Source of the DNA: Pelobates cultripes
Lineage: Eukaryota; Chordata; Amphibia; Anura; Pelobatidae
DNA length: 64,000 nt
NCBI GenBank assembly: GCA_933207985.1
Contig: OW240913.1
Span: forward strand, 103,725,726 to 103,789,725
Direction: 5' to 3'
A model generated the notes under the pieces. The model saw only the letters and a list, made by a program, of their open reading frames with translations. It was not told the origin of the DNA and made no database searches. Positions within the stretch are counted from its first letter, which is position 1; the number at the start of each line of letters is the position of its first letter. Position numbers and translations under genes: made by a program. Shown here one piece after another: positions 45,351 through 57,439 of the stretch.

Positions 45351-47957
45351 GGGAGAAGCTGCAGCCGCCTGAGGCTCTTAACAGAGCGCTCAGGCGGCTG
45401 CAGTATTTAAAGGGCCGGCCCGCCGCGGCCGGCCTTACAGGAATTTAGGGCGGCCTGGGGGGCAATTGCCTCCCTGCCCCCCGGCCCAGCCCGCCCCTGG
45501 TTCCACATGACTCTGCCAGATACAGAACAAACACTTTTCTGGCAGTCTGTCAAGGTAGAATAACCTTTTATGTGCTATTCAGCAGATGGAGGTATATGTT
45601 ATTATTATTTATATGGAACCAACTTACCCCGCAGCTCTTTACAATCATAGAATGGGGATAATTGGCAACAAGTAGCAGGCATATACAATTATAACAGACA
45701 CCAGATGTAAAGAAGGCCCTGCTCAAACCACCTTACAATGCTTCACCTTCCCAAAAGTCCTCTTCAGATCATACACAAAACATCAATTCTATATAATCCA
45801 AACAATGTTTTACTTTTCAATGTATTATTATTTAATTTCAATATTATTTTTTATACACTCATGGTAATCATGTCCCATTATAGTGCATTGTGCTTGTCAA
45901 ATTGGTAGCAAAGGTATAGATGGCTTTTCCCATTTTCTCAGCACTGCGTCTTTGCTTCTGGCATAGCTATACATTTTGCATTGATTCATTGGGTTCACCG
46001 GCAGTGGCACAAACCAGCCCCCACACAAAAGTACTAGAAATTACGGGATGCAATCTCTTGTCATTTGGGTCAATGCTATGTTGTAGCAGAAGGAAGGCAT
46101 CTTCTTTTAGTGTATATGTGTTCTGGTGATTTTACCAGCACAGTGTATGTACTAAAAAAGTATAATTATCTAAAGGTGAACTTATCATCCACCTCCTCAT
46201 TGGTTGTCAAATTTGCTTTAATTTGCATATGAGACAGGTTACAGTGTGATCATAATACATGCTTCAATGAATGGATACTGCACAAATTAAATACCTAGCT
46301 CAGCGGAATTAATAGGTACTATATAAATAATAAATAAATAGAATTATGTATTTGCTGACTATATATGTAAATAGGTAATATGAAGAAAACAGCAGAAAAA
46401 TAAAAAGACGTTAGTTGGGCATTTGAACATTCTCAAGGTCATGGAGCACACCACCCATTTCTTGCAGCAGGAGCTACATTTACTTACAGTCAACTTAATT
46501 TGCTTAGTATATCATCTCTACAAACAATTCAGTGTTGTTTACTGGAATGATTAAAAAAATATTTGAAAAGAAATAAGAGATATGTGATATAGCAGTTCTA
46601 CTTGAACTTAAATATATCCACTAGGGAATGTCTTTTAATTGATGTCTACACTAATTTGACCAAAAATGTCTATGTTCATCTTAACAAACAGATATATTTA
46701 TCATGGGGTTCTGATGTTCATCTCTGATAAAGAACATCTATACGAGCTCAAAGATATTTACCATTAATGACATATTTGCAATCAATTTTTAAATGTACAT
46801 TTGTATTAAAACCATCTGCGTAATGGTACAGATTTAATTATTTCTCCAAGACACAATGACAACAAGTAAGTATATTTGGTAAACAAGTATATTAAGACAT
46901 AAAGTAATACCGCTCAGTTTGGTTGAAGCAGATTATCTTTGGGATGCATACATTAAACTGTAAACATAGCATCATTACTTGTTCATTATATCCTACTTTA
47001 CTGAAAATTATTGAAGAGGATGTGGCTAATGCATTCAATCTTTGGCTTAATAACAGTATAATGTTTTCACTATTCACTGTAAGAGACAACGGTACTGTAC
47101 CATTTTAATGTAATACTCGGTAGCAGTGCCTATTTTTTTTTTCTGGATTCCAGGAAATCTTTTTATAGCAGCATATATATAATTGTATTTATATATGGAT
47201 AATCTGAGAAAACAGGTATAATATTATATATATATATATATCTTGGTAAAGAGAACAAATAATTGCTTTTATACTGTGCATACCTGCAAACGATTTCCAG
47301 TCTGGTATGTTTTAGTGGCCTTTTATCCATTATTACTTTGCATGGTGATCAGTGGAAAATGTTTGAAAGTGTACTGAATAGAACATTACATAGGTGGACT
47401 GGTGTCGTTAGCTTGATCAATGTAAAATAGCAGAATAGGGAGAAGGAAGAAGAACATCAGGATGTACAGGAAAAAGAACAAGTTGACCCTACTTTTTTCA
47501 GAAACCCATAAATAAATATTAAAAGTAAGAATAATAATACATATCATGAAAGATGAAAGCACTTGGTATCTGTAACTTAAAACAGAGAGGGTGATAGATG
47601 CATGGAATAGCTTCCACCATAACGTTTGAAGACTAATACAGTGGATGAATTTGAGTATATTTGGCATAGATACACTGTTTATTCACCTGGATAATCATCA
47701 AGAATAATACATGTGTTTTGTTTTGAGATAGGACACAGATAGAATAAATTCCATCAAAATAGTTTTCTACATACAAAGTACTGTGTATTCTATGAAGAAT
47801 TGACCAACATTTCAGAGAGACCTGGGTGCTTGTTGTCTCTATTAGTGAAAACTTGCTTGGGTACTTTGTGCTGCTGATCTCAGTCTTATTGGTACCTATA
47901 CAATTTTCATTAGCATGAAAGCCTGATGTTTTTCTATAATATGTCTGTGTCTTGCAG

Positions 47958-48269
47958 ATATACAAAGGAGAAGACTCATCATTCCAAATCTCAGGCCTTC
48001 AAAACAATATGGAATACAGGTTTCGAGTGTGTGTGTGTCGTCGATGCCTGGATACTTCACAGGAACTCTGTGGATCTTTTAGCCCATCTGTGTCTTTCAT
48101 TATGAGAAGGAACGATCTCATGCTACCTGGGGACGTATCACACAGCGACCGTACGAAACTCAAGGGCATGATGCCCACTGATGAACAGTTTGCCATTCTC
48201 ATTGTTTTAGGTTTTGCAACATCATCTGTTCTATTTGCATTTATACTTCAGTACTTCTTTATGAAGTAA
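47958..48269 (+). CDS. FNDC3A: FNDC3A terminal coding exon with C-terminal membrane anchor
   Basis: This is the last coding exon (103 residues plus stop). It completes the final FN3 module (IYKGEDSSFQISGL, then YRFRVCVCRRCLDTSQELCG) and then carries a linker with the conserved MMPTDEQFA. A single hydrophobic helix, roughly ILIVLGFATSSVLFAFILQYFF, follows and the protein ends in MK with TAA at 48267-48269. That tail-anchor arrangement is characteristic of FNDC3 proteins, which face the cytosol from ER/Golgi membranes. The acceptor is TCTTGCAG/ATATAC in phase 0, continuous with the exon ending at 40715. The frame is undamaged, so the host gene looks functional despite its transposon-rich introns. 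Confidence 0.93.
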   Translation: MYKGEDSSFQISGLQNNMEYRFRVCVCRRCLDTSQELCGSFSPSVSFIMRRNDLMLPGDVSHSDRTKLKGMMPTDEQFAILIVLGFATSSVLFAFILQYFFMK

Positions 48270-51200
48270 ATATCCAACACAAATTTGAGGTAATAAAACA
48301 AAACAAAGTTAACTAATGCTACGCATTATAATCCAGACATTTATTCAAATATTCCTTTTACAAAAAAAAAAAAAAAACATTTTAATTTCTACATTTTATA
48401 CTCATATTTTTTACGGTTTCAAACTAGCTACATTCTCAGTGTTTTGATGCACCTTTTTTGAAATGCAATCTTTAAAAAGCATAAGTATATAGTCCTGGGT
48501 TTACTATGGAGGCCTGTCTAACGGTGTGGGAAAAGAAGGCTTGTGCAGTTATTTACTGTATTTTTAGTATCTAACTTAACTACATTAAATGTTTTTATTT
48601 CTTATAAATGGATGTAACTGTCACAAAATGAAAGCATACTCAGTATATAGTAATGATGCCACTTTTATTAATTAAATTATAATCACGTTTCCCTTTAGAG
48701 CGGCCTGTTTGTCCAATCTGACGATCTACTAACCTGTCTATCTTCATATTCCTAAACCATACCTACTTCCTGTTCCAAAACCAAGCATTTTAATGCGATT
48801 TTATAACAGACCATTTCAATACCATAAAGCCTTAAACACTTATTCCAAGGAAAACTAAATGCACGCTTATTATTTTTTGTTTTTTTCTTTAATGGTGATA
48901 TAAGGGCGATGTGCAATAGTTTTAGCTCTGTTTATATCAACAATTTAGATACTGCTTGACATTCCTAACCATATTGCCACAGTTTACTTTTTTACATTTT
49001 TTATTTTAGCCATATTTTATAAACCCAACACCAGTTAAATATGTTTCAATTCAAAACAATTGCAATATGTCTTTTCACTTTGTAATGAGATACTTTTTGG
49101 GCAATTATGTTAAAACCATAAATAGCAAAATATGGAAATGAAATGAGTTCCCTATGATACAGTTTTCTTTTTAAATCAAAAATAATGTGTATAAAATGCC
49201 AATAATTCACATTATTGATCTCTATAATTCACATTACCTGTCTTTAATGAGCAATATACTTAATCATACAGAGTTTTATGTACAATTTAGATGATTCTAT
49301 GTTTAAACACATATTCTGAAGAAACAAATATTGACTAACTCAATGCAGAGGAAAATAGAGTTGTATGGGGTCATCTGACACCAAACAATGTTTAAAGAGT
49401 ACAAAGCATCCATAAATGGATAACAAGCAGTATCATCATCATAATACAGGTAACGTATTGTGTCGTATAGGAAACATGCATGTTTCAGCTGCCACGCTTG
49501 TAGTTTTTACCTCTAGCAAGTGAATAGATATAAGTTTAGTAGACTTTACATTAGATATGAAAACTTCAAACTGTGCAACTAAAACATATATGTCCAGGTC
49601 TTCCCACAATACTATGTGCACAGGGGTGTATTGGATGTTTTGAGCCCAATATAATTTTAATATACTAGGTCCATCCATTTTTTCTTCTACGTTTCCTACA
49701 TTTCCCCCATTTTTTATCCTTAGTTTCAGTTTCAGGGGGTTTTCTCTCTCTTCCCTATTTGTGCACTTGTTTTACCTTCCTTTCTACGTTTCTGTGTTTT
49801 TGTTTTCTTGTACCCCTCACCTTGTTAGTGTAGCTGTGTGCTTGAAGTAGTAGATCCTTAGTTACTTTCTCTGCATACCTCCATCGCTGCATAGTCACCA
49901 CAATGCCCTAAGTATAAAGGGAAGGAGCAGAGACATTGTATCACATCTCCGTTCTCATTATCTCACACTGAACTTCGTGCTAGAAAGGTGATAATATGGA
50001 CTTGTGCTTTTTCAACAGCTATTTGAATGATTGAGCATGAATGTCTTTACAGTTTGATCACATTCCTATAGATGTGGACACTGAAAAATATAGCACTCTC
50101 ATTACTGCTGCTTATTAAAAATATATTACATAATTTGATGGTTAAAAAAAGAAAAAATGACAAGTGTGCCTTATTTTACGTTCCCTCAGTTTACCAGAAC
50201 ACAATATATTTATTTAATATAGCTGACAAGTCAACTTTAACTTGACTGTCAAACTTAGAAATTACTCACAAATAAGGTGTACCTCAGGGAGACACAACAA
50301 CTGAGTGTGCAAGTCATTTCCAACAAGGTGCAACATACACAAAACATATACCCTGCTTTTTAAAAAATAAATCTATATTTTGTATATTTTTGCTGCTTTA
50401 TTTGCATTGTAATAGAATTTAAAGGTTCAATTTATTTGAGATATTGTGTCATATTCCTATGTATTACATATTGGCTTGCTACTCCCATAACCAAAGCATT
50501 TGGGGTAACCAATAATATTTTGTTGTAGGATTATTTTCTCAGTATATTGCATACAGTACTTTATTTGCCAATTACAGTGCAATCTCTTATTTATTGTAAA
50601 GAAAACAAATGTACTAATTTTTTTAGCACGTTTTATTTTGAGTTTTGTAAGTTAGTTACATTTTTATTTTTACCCAGCAGCATTTTAAGTGTTGACACGT
50701 GTTTATTGCATTCTTTTTTACATTTTTTTTCAATATGAATTTTCAGCGTGTATAAAGCCAAAAACTTCTGTGATTGAAACGTTTACATATAGCCAAATGC
50801 TCTAATCATCTCTTTGGAAAAGAAAGTGTTATGATCCACTAACCATGCTGTGTGCCTATTACGATGTAGCAACAACTATTAAAAATGTCTTGTATTATAA
50901 ATGTAAACACTACATTAACATAGCTTTGCAAAACTAATGCTACTGCCCAAGTTGTGGCATGTCAAGTTTTTATTTTTTATTTTATTTTTTTAATTTAAAT
51001 TTATTTTTATGCAAATTTCTGTACTTGTATTTTGTGAGCAAAATCAAAGCTGGTGTTAATAAAAATCAAAATCTTTTTTGTATTTTATTTTTACAAAAAT
51101 AAATAAAAAGTAATCTTCGTCCCTCTGATTTAAATAAAATTGTGATTTTACTAGTAATGAATAAGCAGTGCTGCTAGGAAACAATAAAAATAAGTAAAGA

Positions 51201-52080
51201 ATTCATTTGTTCATCCTAGGAGAAAACAGATTGGGTAATTTGGTCCCGTTATATTTCTAAATAATTTTCTAATGCTTTTTTCAAAACAGCATTATTACAT
51301 GGAGAAGAAAAACCCTTTAAACAATAAGCAATAAAAAGCAAACTTTGATATGTATTAAAGATGGAAAGCCATCATGCTTGAAATAACTATATGTTATTTA
51401 AAATGTAGTACCCAATGTGATGTTAGACATTTATTTTAATTTTTTTGGAATGCACAATTTATAATGCTTTGCATGGTGGTACATAGACATGAACAAATAA
51501 GCAAATATGTTAATAATAAGAATTGCACCTTAACTGTACTATTCAATGGGGAGAGTAAAAAATAATTTCAGGTACTGTAAACATTTTTTTCAGAATATAA
51601 TATTTTGTAATAATGCTGCTTTGACCGCTACATAATAACCTTTAAATCAGAATATGCAGGTGTTAAAGTTATATTATTCAAAATCCAAAAAGCCACTATG
51701 GTAAATAGTTATTAAGACAGTTAAAGAGAACTTAATTTGCCAGTTTTAGCTTTTATTTTATTTCCGTATTAATTTTTATCATTTTATTACATAATGTTTC
51801 TGTTACAAATACACAATTACATTTAAAAAAAATAAAAATATTTTTGTATTTTCAGGTGCTTTATAAATACCAATTTTTGATTTATGACCATGGTGGCCAG
51901 TTGTGGATAAAATGTCACTAGATGGCGTACTGTGACATTAACAATGCACATCTGTTTTTTGTATTGTCTAGTCTAACATCGGGGTCTGTACATTAAATAG
52001 CATTTTGGGAAGACATGAGGACCAACGCATGGGCTAAAAAAGAATAAAGTTGAATAAAATGTCCAATTTAGCCTAGCTGG
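48270..52080 (+). other. FNDC3A: 3' untranslated region of FNDC3A (end approximate)
   Basis: About 3.8 kb of AT-rich, ORF-poor sequence follows the stop codon. No transposon ends or inverted repeats were recognised, in contrast to the introns. Candidate poly(A) signals AATAAA occur at 51058-51063, near 51101-51110 and as a close pair at 52043-52048 and 52053-52058. The last pair is the preferred 3' end, but a further AATAAA near 52536 cannot be excluded. A+T runs and many ATTTA-like pentamers suggest post-transcriptional control; that is inference only. Confidence 0.55.
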
Positions 52081-53301
52081 TGATTTTTCTCAACCCTTCT
52101 CTTTTGGTCTTCGTTTTGCATGTCAGTTTTTAAGTCACCACAACAGTTAGGTAGTTTGGTGAAGGAAAATCAAAGGTATTACTCATTCAGTATCCTTAAC
52201 CATGGCTCAGTCTAATTTTTATATAAATGCTGGCCACCTTTTTGTAATTAAAAAATAGCCTTGTATCCTGAAAGTATCTGGCATCCTTGCACATTTCTTT
52301 GAAATTGAATTTCGCAAAATGTTTTTTACCTCATAGTTGGCCGTACATTCCAAGCATTTCATATGATAAATAATCACAGTTTCTTGCATTGTAAATTTAA
52401 GACTACTTTGTATGAATTGTATTAAAGCCACCATATCATTTTTAATGTATAGTTTTGGTTTGTTTTTTTCAAAAATATGCAGTTTGTATGTAAGACATAA
52501 CTGTACCTCTAGTGTATATGTAATATATTTAAGCTCAATAAATGTTTTACTTAATTTTGAGATGGTTGGTGGTTTTGTCATTAAAATTATATTCTGCTGT
52601 CTAAAACAAAAAACATCACTTTTCGAGCAACCTGGTAAGATATTAGGTATGTATACAAACATGCCACCTAAATATCACATATGAAATCTCATTATATATT
52701 GTAATTTACTTTTTAATAAATCATAAACATGTTTTATTGTTAATGTTTCTTTAACCTTTAAAAGAATCCCCTATTTCCCCCAAAAACATTGCCTATTCAT
52801 ATCACAAATATTGTTCTTAAACAGAAATTCAAAACTACATAACCACTACAGCTTTTTGAGATCCCTGACTTCAGGGATTTTTTTATTTTCTGTTCCTGTT
52901 TTCTTTTTACACTAAAGGGTCCCTTGCACCATAATTTGCTTAGTGTCATTTTAACCACTTCCTGATGTTAGGGCTTGCTATGCCATCCTACAAAAGGAGG
53001 ACATTAATGCAGTTTCTGGCGGCATAGCATGCCCTAATGAACTGGCCCTCCCCAAGGCGCAGATACTTACCTCTGCACCGATCGCGATCAGGTGATCTGC
53101 CTGACAAACCAGCCAATCCGAGACATTTGTTAGCAGTGACATTGGATCAGCTTGATTGCCATGATTGGCTGCAGGGGGACTGCTCGGGTTGTCAGGCAAG
53201 TCCCACCAATGAATAATTACTAAAAAAAGATAATTATTGAGAAATAATATAAAAATACACTCAATTAAAATATATAGGTAATTTTTTCTTTATATATAAT
53301 T
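52081..53301. other. Intergenic DNA downstream of FNDC3A
   Basis: AT-rich with no gene. From about 52940 to 53215 there is a more GC-rich patch (AACCACTTCCTGATGTTAGG, ACCGATCGCGATCAGGTGATC) that looks like a dispersed repeat of unknown family. The ORFs at 52219-52662 and 52412-52684 lie on opposite strands of the same AT-rich stretch and have no recognisable motif. Confidence 0.5.
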
Positions 53302-54780
53302 TCATCCTAAGTGTATATTGATTTTATTCAAATCAATTGCCCCATTGCTTTCCTCACAGTGTTGAAAAAGGTCCTCGGGATAGCTATGGGGAGGGCCTGC
53401 ATGAGGCACAGTAATCGGAGGGGGGGGGGAGTTCATTTTAATTACCTGGATTTTGCACAGCCAGGATATGTGTGGGTATGACCATTCAGTCAATTCCTGT
53501 CTAAACTTATCCAGTAGTGGGGTAAAATTTTCTCTAAACAAGTCACTACTCCTCTTAGTCAACAAGGTGCTCTGCCCATTGGAACGTATGGCTCTGACTT
53601 AATGGGTCTGCTCTGCACCTGGGCACACTGATGTTTAGAACGTATGATTTGGAAAAGTTGATTTTTAAGTTTGAGATTTCCCCGAATACTCGGAAGGCTT
53701 TCAAGATGTTTGGCAGCAAGACCTCCGGGTTGGTGACGAAGAATAAGAGGTCATCAGCATAGGCTGCAACCAAGTGATGTGTGTCCCCCTTTGTAATGCC
53801 CCTAATATCCGCACCTCGTCGTATGTGAGTCAAGAACGGTTCGAGCGCCAGGACGAAGTGCAGGGGGGACAGGGGGGACCCCTGCCTAGTGCCGTTGAGT
53901 ATAGGGAATTCTGCATCAGGGCCCCGTTGACAATATTGTGAGCAGTGGGTCTGTCATATAACGCTTCAATCCTACCCCTGATGTGCGTCCCCAGCCCTAT
54001 GTGCTCTAAGGTACGGAACTAGTACTCTCAACAGACCCTGTCGAAGGTCTTATCTGCATCCGTGGGCAGTAGGAGAAGGCCTCCTCTCTCCACCCGCTGT
54101 CCGTGTATGAGGGTCAATGCCCTGATTGTGTTGTCCCTTGCCTCCTGTCCAGTCACAAAACCCACTTGATCTGGGTGTGCCAATTTAGGGATATAGTTTT
54201 GCAAGCACGTGGCTAAAATCTTCGCCATCAATTTGACATTGCAATTGATGAGCGAGATGGGCCTGTAGTTCCTGCAGTATTTCCTGTCCTTACCTCCCTT
54301 TGGTAAGATTGTGATGTGAGCTGTCAGTGTTTGTTTAGGCAGGCGATGTCCTTTCCGTAGTGCGTTAAATGCATCTAGCAGTGGGGTGTAGAGGTTGTCG
54401 GCGAATGATTTGTAATATCTCAATGGCAGTCCATCCGGGCCCGGGCTTTTGCCAGGTTTTGTCATTTTAATTGCTAGTGGTCAAGTGATCAGCAATGTCC
54501 TTGTCTACGGTTCGTAGGGGGTGGAGCGTAGATATCCGCAAAGGTAGATGTCTGCCCTGCTATCGTGCCCTCGAGGAAGAGATATCTACCTTTCTGGTGC
54601 GTCTCTTGTCCCCCCTCTAGTAATGGAATCCTCTTGTTGATCAATATGGCTGTGCCCCTGGATTTTCCCGCCCGGTAGTCACTATAGTAGCCCATTAGGA
54701 AGTGATGGTTGGTCAGTTTGGGCCTGTTCCCCACCTCTTGGATCAGGACAACAGAGGCTCATTTAGCATGGAGAGGGGTT
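53302..54780 (-). pseudogene. Tx1/L1-like LINE remnant (endonuclease and RT)
   Basis: Minus strand. The endonuclease begins near 54760 with VVLIQEVG, which includes the catalytic Glu, and continues GYYSDYRAGKSRGTAILI. RT has SPGPDGLPLRYYKSF (motif 0/1), HITILPKGGKD, NYRPISLINCNVKLMAKIL and DQVGFVTGQEARDN, all typical of the L1 clade. After a frame change and deletion come AAYADDLLFFVTNP, with both catalytic Asp, and LKINFSKSYVL. Further motifs follow to about 53300. Stops, a missing palm segment and a lost endonuclease-RT connector show a long-dead copy. GC content is higher than its surroundings. Confidence 0.82.
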
Positions 54781-55540
54781 GTCAAAGGGAGGTATGTCGG
54801 GGTGGGGTGAGAAAGTATGGATTTCACGCAGTGTGTGTAGGTGGATACGCCACAGATAAGTTGCGTGTAGGAATCAGCAATGGGGAGCGGTGTCATCCGT
54901 GACCTGTGGTCCGTGGGTCTCGCTCACCTATCTAGGGTCACTATCTCCTGTAGGGAAATGGAAGAAGGCCCAGTTCTTCCAGGTGGAGCCAGTCCTCCAG
55001 GTCCCCGACAGCGTCTGGTCCAAGGCAAGCGCATCCACTAATCTTCGCAATAAACCTTGGTCAGTTGGGGTCGTGTGTTTCCCCTGAGTGGCTCTACGTG
55101 TTAGAGTAGTGTCGTGTTCAGAATCCTCGCCTATGAGGTGTGTGGCCCACGGGCCCCGTTGTGTGCAGCATGTGTCAATTGTGGATCCTTGCGATAAAAG
55201 CGTACATTTGCATCATAACAAATAACATTAGAGTGTTAAACTAAAACATACTTTAAAGAGAAACATCGTCAGAGCCTTAACCCTTGTATGTATAGTACTC
55301 GTAACCGTGTTCGAGTTGAGATTAAGGTTAGGATTAAGATATCCCCTGTGGACCATTCTGTGTGTACTGGGCACCTTCTCGCACGATTCCTACTGCCTTG
55401 ATCTGGGATAAGGTCCGTGCGGGGCTGGTGTGGCCGACTGGCCCTAGTCTATGTGGTGTGTATAAGTTTCAGGGGCCATATCCAGGTGAGTGGGCCCTGT
55501 GGGTGCTCTCTGCTCCGCAGCGTTGTGAGTAGCTGATATG
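54781..55540. other. Probable upstream part of the LINE; no readable gene
   Basis: GC-richer than the surroundings and contiguous with the endonuclease end. No frame with a recognisable motif was found on either strand. It may be the inter-ORF or 5' part of the LINE. Confidence 0.35.
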
Positions 55541-55554
55541 CTGCCCCGCCCCTG

Positions 55555-56000
55555 CGTCTGGTACACACACACAAACGCACACACAGAAACACAATGTATT
55601 TCTTACACACACACATTGCATCCCTTACATACACACTGCATCACTTACACACACAAACACACAATGCATCCATTACACCTACAAACACAGAATCACACAA
55701 TTCTAACAGACTCACCCAGAAAAACACAATGCATGCCTTTCACACAAACACATACTGCTTTCTATGCCTTACACACAAACGCTGCATCCACTAAACACAT
55801 ACACTACCTCCCCTACACAAACTGGAAACTGGAATGTCTATACACAACATTCCATAAGCACAGCCCTTACATCTTCTGCAATAACACATCCTCTACACAC
55901 ATACACTCCACTCCCTGTGAGTGAACTCATAGGTGTGCCTTATGGACAGACCCCCAGACCTTGAGCTATGTAAGGGGTACATTTCTGATGGCAGCCCTGA
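55555..56000 (-). repeat. Inverted fragment of the 42.8-kb hAT family
   Basis: CA-rich minisatellite with TTACACACAAACACACAATG units, the reverse complement of the unit at 43590-44105. CTCCCTGTGAGTGAACTCAT and CCCAGACCTTGAGCTATGTAAGGGG follow, which match the inverted 43510-43610 region. The hAT termini were not found. Confidence 0.75.
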
Positions 56001-57300
56001 TTGGGACTGGCTTTATAGAATTTTACTAAATACCCACCAAATACAACTTAGCACAATACCTATGCAATTGCAAAACACTCAATAATTAGTCTGTTCGGGT
56101 AACATGATTCTTAACCAGACAAAGGCAGAACTTAATAAAGGAATATTTATTATGAGCAAAAAATTGTCACAGTGCATACAAAAAATAGATAATAGATAAA
56201 CAAATTATTTACACCAACAACAGATAAAAACAAAAGGGATAAAATAAAAGAAGTCCTAATCACTTACTCAGGTTTTCAAAGTAAAACTGCCCAGGGGGTC
56301 TCTGGCAAGTAAGATGATGACTCACTCAAATTTAGAGTTTGGCACCAAGCAAGTACAATACACACTTCAGTATCATTAGATACATACCCTGTGGATTACC
56401 AAGCCTCGTCCAGAGGTGGAGATAAGGCGTACCTATAGTAACTATAAGTGACCATCCCCTTGTGTTCCAGACCAACATCAATCCAAATGGAAACATTTGG
56501 TTCTATCTCCTCTTATGTACTTGCCACAGAAATAATTGCATCTATGAATTTGTTACCGTTTTTTAATTCCAGAGATATGTCATACTCCTTACTTATGACC
56601 CAATATAGCAGACATCACAATCCCTTCCCCTATGGTTAAGTTACACAAATCATGTTTAGGCTTGATTAGAAGATTGTGCTTTTCCCATTCTAAATATAAA
56701 AAAAACGTATAATTAATCTGTTAATGTTTCTTTTGGATATGATTTTGGAACACAAGGCTAATGGCAAATAACATAGCAAAGGACCCCCTATCTAAGAGGG
56801 AATCTACATATATGGCAAATTAGAGAGTTAGTTTATATTTAAACCAGACTTCCAGGCCACTTATGTGTGATTTCTCACACCTTACAGAGTAGCTCTCTTG
56901 GGGTCCCAGCTTAAATGAGGAATTAAGGCTATAAACCTTCTGACCTCCCATACAATCAAACTAACCCCTTTTGACATTGACTATACCACCTCTATGTCAA
57001 AGAATTTACTTTGATTCCAAGGTTCAAGCTCATAGGTGTCATATTAGATATTCTATATTACAATTGGCTAACTTGGACTCAGGAAATGCTTAATGCTTAA
57101 AACAACACTTAAGACCATATATGTCTAGTTGCGGGAGCAGATAGCCACCACCTGAGCTGTCTCTTCAAACTCAGTCTGTTCCTTCTCTTTCCCGGAACTT
57201 ATCTGTTATATATACATGACGTTCATCCCTATGTCCTATCTGTACTCCCTTTACCCTTTCATTCCCTTCCTACTACTGTTCTATGAGTATTTGCACGTAA
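56001..57300. other. AT-rich DNA without recognised gene
   Basis: No ORF with known motifs. It may include the 5' part of the LTR whose 3' end is seen at 57300-57416, but no TG start or flanking duplication was identified. Confidence 0.4.
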
Positions 57301-57416
57301 GCACTTACTTTTTAATGTATAAAAACACATACTGATAAATAAATGACAGAGGCTTATTTTGATAACCAACACACGTCTGGTGTCGTATTCACGGTCCTCC
57401 AAGTGCCCTTGTAACA
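57300..57416 (+). promoter_or_regulatory. 3' part of a possible LTR (TATA, poly(A) signal, U5)
   Basis: TGTATAAAAACA near 57319 is a TATA-like box and AATAAATGA near 57338 a poly(A) signal. GTCTGGTGTCGTATTCACGG and a terminal TGTAACA at 57410-57416 resemble the R-U5 end of retroviral LTRs. It lies on the + strand while the adjacent retroviral remnant is on the minus strand. Tentative. Confidence 0.4.
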
Positions 57417-57439
57417 ATTTGGGTTCCCCTGAATATAAC

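Larger units (their letters stand above)
42810..45499. mobile_element. Non-autonomous hAT-type element, 2.69 kb (target duplication GTTCCACA)
   Basis: Begins CAGGGGAGGGCTGG and ends CAGCCCGCCCCTG, flanked by GTTCCACA at 42802-42809 and 45500-45507. An 8-bp duplication with CAG...CTG termini indicates the hAT superfamily. The interior has no transposase. It contains short T2-like pieces (43279-43319), a minisatellite, a pyrimidine tract and a GC-rich palindrome. A related fragment lies inverted at 55.5-56.0 kb. Confidence 0.85.
40716..47957 (+). other. FNDC3A: FNDC3A last intron
   Basis: A 7.2-kb intron. The hAT element at 42810-45499 takes up 2.7 kb. The remainder (40716-42800, 45510-47957) is AT-rich with a CA repeat and no recognisable gene. 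Confidence 0.8.

Noticed and set aside
44185..45410. Long ORFs of 270-350 residues on the + strand
   Set aside because: They are open only because the sequence is C/T-only and has few stop codons in three frames; all three frames are open at once, and composition is Pro/Ser/Leu/Phe only.
45027..45448. ORFs spanning the GC-rich palindrome
   Set aside because: Both strands give the same peptide (TLSVHLPITPAG-like), which simply reflects the inverted repeat.
52219..52684. Pair of overlapping ORFs of 147 and 90 residues on opposite strands
   Set aside because: AT-rich sequence just after the 3' UTR, no motif, no splice-site support; read as chance.
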